Positions 44,880-53,523 of a DNA stretch of 64,000 nt are shown here, piece by piece. The position numbers were made by a program, and so were the translations under genes. The stretch's first letter is position 1; every line of letters begins with the position of its first letter. The notes beneath the pieces are model-generated. The model made no database searches and was not told the origin of the DNA. It saw only the letters and a list, made by a program, of their open reading frames with translations. The DNA comes from Orobanche coerulescens (Eukaryota > Streptophyta > Magnoliopsida > Lamiales > Orobanchaceae), in NCBI GenBank assembly GCA_033398695.1, contig CM065802.1:164605965-164669964 (forward strand), in the 5' to 3' direction.

Positions 44880-45422
44880 GTAAGCTTAAATTCCTAATCT
44901 TAATTGCTCTATGAATTGAAAGGTGAAGTTTTGTTATTAATTTGATGATTAATTATATGGTTAGTTTTTCCTTTTTCAAAATTTTATCAAGAATGGAGTG
45001 GGGAATATGAAGTTGTTAATTGATCATGGATGTTATCTGTCGACTATGACTGAATTGTTATTGTTTTTTTTTATGTTTTTTGTCATGAGGATCGATTGAG
45101 GATGTTGTTCTTGGGGATTGAATCAAGCTAGTACAATAATTTTTCTTCATTTGAACTCATGCCTTCAAGGTGTTTGATGAAATGCCTGAATAAAATTTTT
45201 TCTTTGTTAAGTCAATGTTTTGAACTATGTGCATCGAATTCATCTGGATTTATAGCGACCCCAACCCTTACGTCAATTTTAAATGTGAAATGCTCAATTT
45301 TAATTTTCCTTCACAACGGTGCAGGCTCGTTCAACTCTTGATTCATGTTTAGATATCCTTAGCCGAGTAATATCATTCTCATTATTGCTGAAGTAAGTAA
45401 ACTCCGGTGTTTATCTTTTTAG
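44880..45422 (+). other. Candidate 543-bp intron before the 3' ORF of D
   Basis: The donor reads CAAG|GTAAGC (GT at 44880-44881). The acceptor is TTTATCTTTTTAG (AG at 45421-45422), eight bases before the ATG at 45431. The stretch is T-rich, as plant introns are, and has no coding frame. Confidence 0.5.
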
Positions 45423-45430
45423 GACTCGCT

Positions 45431-46492
45431 ATGGCTAGAACCAAAAAGATTAGCAAAAGGGCCAGGACGCAATCGTCCCCCACTCGAGGGGAAACGTCTC
45501 AGAGCCGAGCCGAGCTGGAGGCGCACCAATTCTCAGACCCGGAGATTTATAAAATCTTTAATGAAAAGATCCGCCCTCGACCTCTGATCCCGGAGCGGGG
45601 ATTCACCCCAGCCCCCCAGGACGGGGAGCTTCTGACCATGATCGACGAGATGGGGTGGGCCCGTTTCGCTGCACCTCCTGAGTCGGCGGTGATATCTATT
45701 GTGCAGGAGTTTTATGCGAGCGCTTTGTTGAAGCACATTCGGGCGGGGCAGATGATACAGAAATTAGATACTCGGACTCAGGTCGTAGTCCAAGGCATTA
45801 CGGTGGATTTTTCAGTAGCTGCTATTCGGAGGTTATTTGAGCTGCCTGTGGTTGATGAGACGGCTTATACGCGAGTTATGGGTAGCCTCACGAAGGAGGC
45901 TCTGCTCGAGACTCTTACACAGCCCGACTCCGACTGGGAGAGGCGCGCCCCGGCTTCTTCCACCATCTACTTTAAGAGCTCGCGCCTCAGTCGGTTCGAG
46001 CGAGCCTGGTTGTACTTCATCTGCGCACGTATAGATCCCACCTCGCAGATCCGATCTGTTTTTCTCTCTCGAGCCCGTACATTATATGCTATCACCTCTG
46101 GGCTGCGATTCGATGTGGCTCCTCTCCTGGTCGGATCTATCTTCCATTGTATTCAGGGAGGGGCCAAGATGGGGCTGAAGCACCCCTCTCTTATTTGCGC
46201 TCTTTGCCGGCAGTCGGGGATGACATGGTCGGATGAAGAGCCGATGTTAGCCCCCCAGGGCCCGATCGACCATCGCATCATTTCTCACTTCGATCAGTGG
46301 GGAGGAGCACCGGCACACACTCGGGGGCGAGGATTTCTACTTGATGAGGCACACGAGCAGTCCCCCGAGCCTCTTCTTCTGACGCAGGGGCAGATAGAGT
46401 CCAGCCCGCCGCCCGATAGAGAGCACTTGCAGGCGATGTTCGACGGGTTGAGAGAGGAGATGAGGAGAGAGAGAGACTTTTGGCTACACTGA
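45431..46492 (+). CDS. 3' ORF of D: putative plant-transposon-protein domain
   Basis: ATG 45431 lies eight bases after a good splice acceptor and is preferred over the upstream GTG at 45407. The 353-residue product has a basic N-terminus (MARTKKISKRARTQ) and the domain found downstream of pol in many Athila elements: PLIPERGF (52-58), MGWARF (74-79), VQEFYASAL (91-99), VVVQGITVDFS (118-128) and AAIRRLFELP (130-139). The C-terminus is Glu/Arg-rich and helical. It occupies the env-like position of the lineage, but I see no signal peptide or glycoprotein features. A frameshift near 46485 separates the natural tail, which continues in the next frame. Function unknown. Confidence 0.75.
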   Translation: MARTKKISKRARTQSSPTRGETSQSRAELEAHQFSDPEIYKIFNEKIRPRPLIPERGFTPAPQDGELLTMIDEMGWARFAAPPESAVISIVQEFYASALLKHIRAGQMIQKLDTRTQVVVQGITVDFSVAAIRRLFELPVVDETAYTRVMGSLTKEALLETLTQPDSDWERRAPASSTIYFKSSRLSRFERAWLYFICARIDPTSQIRSVFLSRARTLYAITSGLRFDVAPLLVGSIFHCIQGGAKMGLKHPSLICALCRQSGMTWSDEEPMLAPQGPIDHRIISHFDQWGGAPAHTRGRGFLLDEAHEQSPEPLLLTQGQIESSPPPDREHLQAMFDGLREEMRRERDFWLH

Positions 46493-46965
46493 GAGAAGAG
46501 AGGCGGACGGAGAGGGAGAGCATCATTGCTGCCGTTCGAGATGAGATGCGAGAGCAGGCCCGCCGGGCCAACCGGTGTGAGACGAGGCATTTGGCAGCGA
46601 GGGATGCCTACCACCAGGAGCACCTTGCTGCATGGACGGCCCACATTATGCACCCGGATGGGCCATTCATTCCACCTGTTCGGCCAGCCACACCACCCTC
46701 CTCGCCGGACGACGCCAGCACTAGTTTGTTAGCAGACTGTAGGGGAGTACTTGACCCTTTTTCTTTTATTGCATATTACATTTTGTGTACATCGAGGTCA
46801 ATGTACGTCCTAAGTTTGGGAGGGGGGGTTTACTTTTTGTCGCTATACTTATTGCTGTACTTATTCGTTTGCACTTTTGTTATTTTTAGTTATATTTTTG
46901 TTGCTAGCCTTGCTTGCCGTGTTTTTAATTGCATTCGTGAATTTTTCGTGCTTCTTTTTGTGTAA
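46480..46965 (+). pseudogene. Continuation of D's 3' ORF after a frameshift
   Basis: Directly after the shift the frame reads ATLREERRTERESIIAAVRDE, continuing the Arg/Glu coiled coil. A His-rich stretch and a Pro-rich piece (PPVRPATPPSSPDD) follow, and the natural end is probably near 46740. The last 60 codons are hydrophobic but come from T-rich DNA after a CTAAGTTTGGGAGG tract, so they are probably not protein. Confidence 0.6.
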
Positions 46966-47984
46966 AACTGATGTTACGATACTGATTACTCTCTGAAGAA
47001 ATGGTTGAGTTTTAGTTGAGTTGCAGTCAGCAATATCTGTTTCTGTTAAGTCTTCATTTAGGTCCAAAATTTTTTCAAAATCTTAGCAGATAAGAGAGGA
47101 GACATACTTGTTTTCAAATCGCCGTCGATGCATTGGGTTACATTTTTCGGTCAGCTAGTCGTCCAGTAACATAAGTCGTATTGGCACTTGAATTGAGTTT
47201 AGAGTCGGACAGTTTTTTCCCAAAAGTCGAGATGTTATTTGTTCTATGATGGGAAGTCTAGTAACCGGGGGTATTCGCGTGACCCATTGTTTACTCTCGC
47301 GTAAAACGACGACCCTGATTAGACTAGTGGTTTAGAGATTTCGCATGTGCCGATGATGGGGAGCCTAGTAACCGGGGTATTCGAGTAACCCGTTGTTTAC
47401 TCTCGCGTAAAACAGCAACCTTGAATCGGACATGCGGGAATAGCTATTCGAGTTGTTTCTCCGTTGTGGAGGGGAACTTAGTAACTAGAAGCATCCACGT
47501 GCCCCATGAGTGTCTTTTACGTCAAACGGTTCCCCAACACATGAGAATGGAATTCCACCCTAGGATTGTCCCGATGAAACATCCCGAGATCCGAACCTAG
47601 TGGTCAACTCGAATCATCTTATCAAGCATATATAAGGGAATATTGTCCGAGGGTTATATTTGATGATGAAACTCTTGAAATTTTGGCCACTAGACTGTGG
47701 GACTGGGCGAGTTAGCTTGTTTATTTTTAACCCTTCATATTGACGGTCGGTTAAACTCACACTTGTTAATCTTTGAGCTTGACTTTCTTCATGAACGATT
47801 TATTAGGACTAAAATTGGTTACTTTGTGGAATCAATGTCCTGGATGTGACTCACTATTACGATACTTGTACTATTCTTTGAGATTTTCAGGGTAGTATTG
47901 ATTAGGTTGAGCACTATGAGTTGCACGATTATTCACGATATTCTTTTGTTTGAAATTGATTATTTTTGCTTGAGGACAAGCAAA
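46966..47984 (+). repeat. 3' untranslated region of D with three diverged repeats
   Basis: No gene is visible. Segments beginning GGGAAGTCTAGTAACCGGGG (47251), GGGGAGCCTAGTAACC (47358) and GGGGAACTTAGTAACTAG (about 47474) are diverged copies of a 107-115-bp unit with the shared core TTTACTCTCGCGTAAAAC. Long repeat-bearing 3' regions are usual in Athila elements. Confidence 0.75.
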
Positions 47985-48004
47985 GGCTCAAGTTTGGGGG
48001 TATT
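47985..48004 (+). other. Polypurine tract of D
   Basis: AAAGGCTCAAGTTTGGGGGTATT directly precedes the LTR start TGTTAGG. The AAGTTTGGGGGT core is typical of Athila/Tat elements. Confidence 0.85.
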
Positions 48005-49276
48005 TGTTAGGCGTATTTTTATATGCTTATTTATCATTATTTTGTATTCGTTTTGTGAGTAAATCTGCATAAATGAGCCTTTAATGCCCTATTATTTTAT
48101 ATTTTGCAGGAAATTGGAGTTCGAAAGCCGAAACAATGAAAAACGGACGAAAACGACGATTTTTGGCCTGGGGCCGCGGCACAAGGCAAGCGGGCCGCGG
48201 CACACGCAGAGGACCAGCGACTCCCCGAGTAAACTGTACCCTGAGCCGCGGCATAGATATAGTGAGCCGCGGCCCAGGAAGGAAAAATAGTACCCAGGCA
48301 TATCCGCTAAGCGTCGTGAGCCGCGGCACAGATTATGTGAGCCGCGGCCCACGGGGCGGTTTTGACAGAAAGTGCCGCGTTTCTGGTCCGTTTTGGAGCC
48401 TGTTATCGATCTAATTACACGGGCGCGTTTTTGAGGCAAAAGAGGATTATAAATAAGGGTTTAAGGTCATAAGGAGAGCATCGAGAATTTTGGGAATCAG
48501 AGGGAATCGCAGAAGGCAAGAAGCAGAAGACACCAAGAGTAGAGGGCGGAAGCCAGAAGAACGGAAGAATCCGAGCTCTCCATCTGCGTTTGATTTCGAT
48601 GCTTTCATTCATTATTCCTGTATTTTTATCTTTTAGCATGTCAGGCTAAAACCCTGTTCTAGGATTTTGATGAAACCAAAGTTTTGACGGATTTGCTTTT
48701 GATTATCTATATAATTCCCTTTTTCTGTTGAGTTTTCCCAATCGATTTTAATGCTTTCAATTGTCTGGCCAATAATTGGAACTATTGGTGAGAACCGTTT
48801 TATCTTGTGAGATAGGAATATACTCATAGGAACTATGTGGCCTTTTGAGGATTTTGTGCTTTTTGCCTATTGTCGAATTAATTCACCTAGGGATAGAGTG
48901 CGTTATTCGCCCTTAGAAAAATCTATTGACCTCGGGAGAGGCGGTAGAGTATTTTAGCAATCTTCGCCTTCAATAAATTGGGGAAATCATTAACTTCAGA
49001 TAATCGAGAGTAAATTCGGATAAACCAAGGTGGATTCAGAATCCTTGACTTATTCATCATTCGATTTTCTTTCTTCAAGCGGTCGTTTTTACTGTTAGTC
49101 CTTTTATTCATTTTATTTAGTTATTAATTGCAACCCAAATTTCGACTGTTCAAATAAAATTAGAATACATAAAAATCGGTACTTAGTAATTCAGTCCTCG
49201 TGGGAACGATACTCACTCATCACTTAATTACTTGTCTACGATAACGTGCACTTGCGTTTAACGAAATATCGCAACA
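48005..49276 (+). repeat. 3' LTR of D (1272 bp)
   Basis: It is nearly identical to the 5' LTR, but about 46 bp are missing near 48780. The patch at 48210-48255 differs by several small changes. The TATA box TTATAAATA is at 48447-48455. Confidence 0.93.
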
Positions 49277-49879
49277 ATTGGCTGTTCTAAGGCAATCGAG
49301 TTGCTCAATCATTCGTTAGATCATTGTTATCGGTTGGCCACTCTAAGGCATCCGAGGTATTGAATTAGCCACTGCATCATCATTATCGATTGACCATTCA
49401 AAGGTAATTGAGGTATTGAATTGGGACTGCCGAGGACGGTGCCCATCCGTGAGTCATCATTATCGTGTTGGCCGACTCAAGGGAGCACACTATCATTCTC
49501 GGGAATTCGGTAATCTTTGAATCGTTGCCGTTTGTGAATAACTGTGTTTTGGAGGCTAGTCTCGGCTAGTGCCCGATGGGTAAGTTTGGGGCTTAAACCT
49601 TCGCGGTTGGTTTCCCAACACCTACAACATAGTAGGTTACAGTCATGCTTATGATCTCATTATGGGTAAGTCTGGGGCTTGAACCTTCGCGGTTGGTTTC
49701 CCAGCACCTGCAATTCAGCATGTCACGGTCACTGAGTGATCTCATTATGGGTAAGCTTGGGGCTTGAACCTTCGTGGTTGGTTTCCCAACACCTACAACT
49801 CAGTAGGTCACGGCCATGCTTGTGACCTCATTATGGGTAAGCTTGGGGCTTGAACCTTCGCGGTTGGTTTCCCAACACA
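49277..49879 (+). repeat. Middle part of LTR G: 56-bp then 86-bp tandem repeats
   Basis: The first 150 bp are the last, diverged 56-bp units of G. From 49578 an 86-bp unit (GGGTAAGCTTGGGGCTTGAA...) repeats at 49578, 49664, 49749 and 49835. The last copy is cut at 49879 by C and resumes at 58905. No gene. Confidence 0.85.
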
Positions 49880-51926
49880 TGTAATACCCGTATTTTTTAT
49901 TGACTGTTTGACCTTACTGTTCTGCCTATTGTTGTCGCTCTGGAAACTCCGAATGTTTTTGTCGATGTTGTTGTAGATCTTCACACCTTGCTTGGATCAT
50001 GGTTTGTGTTGTTTAGACCTTTCGGTACTGTTCTGGTCAGTGGAAATAGCGCACGCTAGGCCTAGCTAACGTACGCTAATTATGCCTAAGTAGCGCACGC
50101 TAGCTTTGAGCTGTAGCGCGCGCTAACGGGCCAGACATGGGAGAGTCAGTAACTTATACTGCTCTTTGGACTAGCAGTTAGCGCACGCTAGGAGTTTGTT
50201 AGCGCACGCTATTCGTTGACATTAGTGCGCGCTAACACCATCCGTAGCGCACGCTAACGGGCTGGCTCGGCAGAGACAGTGAGGTTGTCTGACTGACTGG
50301 ACTATCAGGTAACGTACTCTAGGTTTAGGCTAGTGCACGCTATAAGCATTTTGTAGCGCACGATATACTGGCACAGTAGCACACGCTAGGACTCGAGCAG
50401 GGCAGAGGACAGTAAGTTCTGGACTCCAGTTTCTGGACATCAACTCCCAGTTAGCGCACGCAAACTATTGGCTAGCGCGCGCTAAGAGTAGTCGAATAGC
50501 GCACACATCGGATCACCTAACGCACGCTAGCGAGGCTGTCAGAAGCCACTGGACTGAACGGTGACCCCGTTAGCGCACGCTAATTCTTAAGCGTAGCGTG
50601 CGCTAGACTGGGCGAGTATATATTGGACAGTTGACTTCCTTTTCGTCATTTTTTTCTCATCTTTCTCATTTTCCGATCGGGAGCAGCGGGTTTCGGCGAT
50701 ATGGAGAGTTCGGAGATGATCCTTCTTCAGATATCAACATCTTTGTTGGAGAACAAGTATTTCATAACATCTAATCTATTCTATCACCCGAATCAAGGTA
50801 TAAATGCTTAAAATCCTATTTTGAGGATTTTTTGGGGATTTTCTTAGATTAGTCCGATTTATCCATTTTTGAGCTTGAGAAACTTGATATTATGAATTAT
50901 CTGCCTTGTTAACATGTTCCCCTTACGATTCTATGAATTATTTCATGATGGTTCGGACGTAAGAGGGTTTTGGCAATTTTCAAATCCCTAGATGTTTACC
51001 CTAGTGGTTTTGTGAATCGTAAGTGGGTTTCAGGAGGTTCTTCGTGTGTTATGAGTATGGATTATTGATTATCATATTCCTTGCGAATCGTTTAGGTGCC
51101 GGAAGTGCGTTCTCGGACCTACCGAACTTGTACTCTTTTCCTTCCGGATTCGCGATGTCTCAAAGGCAAGTATATGTGTATGTTAATACGTTCTCGACTT
51201 TGAAAGTGAGGTATATGACTTGCATTATTATATTTATTCACTCTGGGAGGGTCTGATGGGGCCTCAGAGAGTTCAGTTGCTGCTGGTACGGTTCCATGAA
51301 TAGTTTGGGGTTAACCACTCTGGGAGGGTTCGACGGGGCCTCAGAGGGTTCCGTTGTTGTTGGTGCGGTTCCATGGTTAATCGTGTATATTTTGAAATGA
51401 GATTTAGTTATTCCGGAATACTAGTCTTGAATTGATAATTTGATGATTACTTTCACTGTATTGTTGAGTAGTGTTGTATTTCATATTCGATATACTCATA
51501 CCAGCTATTCGACGGCTAACCCCTTTATGGGGGAAATACGTTTTATGTATTTCAGGTTCCAGGAGAGCGTACAGACAAGTATCGGGTCGGCATGAAGATG
51601 ATGGGCAAGTGTAATACTGTGTATTAGTTCCAGCTGTATTTTGCATTCCTCAATTCAATGTTGTTGTACTGGAATGGTTATTGAATACTCGAGTATTGTC
51701 TTTCAGCTTTTCTTGATGTTCCGGCCTGTGTTGCCGAAGTATTGAATTGTGTTGTGATGTATTTTGATACGTTGGTAATGGTTTGAATAGTATTTGTTTG
51801 TCCTTCATTTCATTGTATTCGGATCTCATTAGTCAAGTTTTATAATTCCGCGTATGAATAGCCTTATGAGTTCCACGACGAGACTCACGGGACTGTAATA
51901 TATCCTGAATAACTTGGGGTGTTAGA
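49880..51926 (+). repeat. 5' LTR of C (about 2.05 kb)
   Basis: U3 carries 18 TAGCGCACGCTA-type palindromes by my count (50045-50607), ending next to TATATATTGGACAG (50617-50630). The LTR also has two GGGAGGGTYYGAYGGGGCCTC blocks (51242-51345). The 3' tip reads GGGGTGTTAGA, decayed from TTACA. Confidence 0.92.
50045..50630 (+). promoter_or_regulatory. C U3 promoter: 18-copy palindrome array and TATA-GGACAG core
   Basis: Copies include the perfect palindrome TAGCGCGCGCTA (near 50110 and 50474) and many one-base variants at CpG positions. They are spaced about 20-60 bp apart with unrelated DNA between. The last copy (TAGCGTGCGCTA, 50594-50605) is 11 bp from the TATA box. Confidence 0.6.
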
Positions 51927-51929
51927 GAA

Positions 51930-51947
51930 TATCGTATCAGAGCTTAG
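51930..51947 (+). other. Primer binding site of C (Met tRNA type)
   Basis: ATATCGTATCAGAGCTTAG follows the LTR end after a few bases. TATCAGAGCTTAG matches the initiator-Met-tRNA site except for a C in place of G before TATC. Confidence 0.8.
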
Positions 51948-52168
51948 GTCTATGAATACCTAGGTTGTCGGTCTTTTGCGTCAATTGAGTCGGCGTTTGT
52001 CCATAGTATCAATACCTTGCCATCATCACACTGCGACCGGTACTTGTAAGACCTCTTATCTTTCTGGTGTTTCCTTAATTGTTTGTTTCTGAATTGGTAT
52101 TTTTGAGAGTTAGTCACTTCGTTGACGTGCGATTAAATGGTACTTACGTGCTTTGTGTATGCTTTAGT

Positions 52169-53523
52169 ATGTCTGCTGGTAGGGGAGAAGAACGTGGTCG
52201 AGGTCGTGGTCGTGGGCATGGACGAGGACGTGGCGCGGCCATTTCCCTTAGTTCTGTTGCAGGGTCGACCAATCCCAGTTTACCAAACTTGGTGCATCCT
52301 GATACCAAAAGTCAGCATGACCAGTCGACGGGCCAGGGAAACAGCGCGGATACTGGAGTTGGGAACGCCCTTCAACAATTGGCTAACCAGATGACCATTT
52401 TAGCCCAAACCGTATAGCTAAATAATCCGAACCCGAACGCGGATGCCTTGCTTCAGAATGTAATCCGTATGCACCCTCCACAGTTTGGTGGTGCCACCGA
52501 CCTGCTAAATTGGGAGGATTGGATAGCGGAGTTAGACAAGGTATTCGAAGCGGTTGATTGCCCGGAGGCGAAGAAGGTACCGATTGCCCAGTACTTCCTT
52601 ACCAAGGAAGCCGCTACGTGGTGGAAAGTTATCAAGCCACAGGATCAAGTTGCTACCTGGGTGGAGTTTAAAGAGCTCTTAGAGGCCGAGTTTTGTCCTT
52701 GTCCAGTGCAAGAAGGCCGAATCCGGGCCTTTTTCGAAGCTAAACCGCAGAATATTCCTGTTTCGCCGGCAATCGTGGAGTACAACCACAATTAATCCAC
52801 GTGAAGGATCAAGTGCGAATCGAGCGTGATAAAATCTTCTACTTCGACATGCGTATGAATTTGGAGTTACGGAGGTACATGGACAGATTTGCTTGCACCA
52901 CCTTGAACGAATACCAAGACAGGGCTTTAGCCCATGACATGTTAAGCCCCGACAATGATACCACCGAAGAACCAAAGAATCAGAAGATCACGGGAAATTT
53001 TTCAGGCTCTAAGAGTGGCAACTTTCAGAAGCCTCAGACGACTAACTGTTCTGCCGGACAGTCGTCACGTTCTGCTAAAGGAAAGAGGAATTTCCGATCT
53101 ACACAGGGCACCTGAACTCGCCCGATAACCTGTTTTAATTGTGATCATCCAGGCCACATTAGTGTGGAGTGCAACTTCCCACCCCTGAAGTGCCATACTT
53201 GCGAACAAATGGGACATAGAGCAGTCTATTGCCCTGAATGGGATCAGACGTTGGGCACTCGAGCTTCAGCCCCAACATCTAGAAATCAGAATGTAAGTCT
53301 GCAACAACCTGTTGGGAAGACACAACAGGGTTACGGCAGGGGCTGGGGACAGGGCCAGAATGCTGGAGGAGGGAACTCTAGCGTCGGTTCGGTACAACCA
53401 CGAATCTATGAGATGCGTCGAATGCATTTAACCCGACGCAATGTGGCTTGTGTACCATTCATATTTTATCACATCCATTCGTGTACTTTTGATACGGTGC
53501 TACACATTCTTTCATTTTCTTGA
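52169..53523 (+). pseudogene. gag: C gag with two zinc knuckles, several breaks
   Basis: ATG 52169 opens MSAGRGEERGRGRGRGHGRG, the Arg/Gly-rich start usual in Tekay gag. A TAG (52415-52417) is followed in frame by the capsid (MHPPQFGGATDLLNWEDWIAE, AQYFLTKEAATWWKV). A stop near 52796 and a frame change lead to the knuckles CFNCDHPGHISVEC and CHTCEQMGHRAVYC (about 53130-53235), with a TGA at 53113 between. It cannot be made as one protein. Confidence 0.9.

Larger units (their letters stand above)
38425..49276 (+). mobile_element. Athila-like gypsy element D, lacking RT, RNase H and integrase
   Basis: LTRs 38425-39741 and 48005-49276 begin TGTTAGGCG and end ATCGCAACA. The target duplication ATTGG (38420-38424, 49277-49281) is exact. 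Inside are a primer site of Athila type, gag, protease, a 3' ORF of the plant-transposon-protein type and a G-rich polypurine tract. The whole RT-RNase H-integrase segment is absent, and gag is interrupted by copia sequence. The LTRs are very similar apart from a deletion of about 46 bp and one scrambled patch. Confidence 0.93.

Noticed and set aside
45159..45341. Small plus-strand frame starting at 45159
   Set aside because: It falls inside the candidate intron before D's 3' ORF and shows no protein features.
46780..46965. Transmembrane segment of an envelope-like protein at the end of D's 3' ORF
   Set aside because: The hydrophobic stretch is read from T-rich DNA after a polypurine-like tract; any frame there is hydrophobic.
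50045..50607. CRISPR-like look of repeated palindromes with spacers
   Set aside because: Repeats are only 12 bp, spacing is irregular, both LTRs hold the same spacers, and the DNA is from a plant nucleus.
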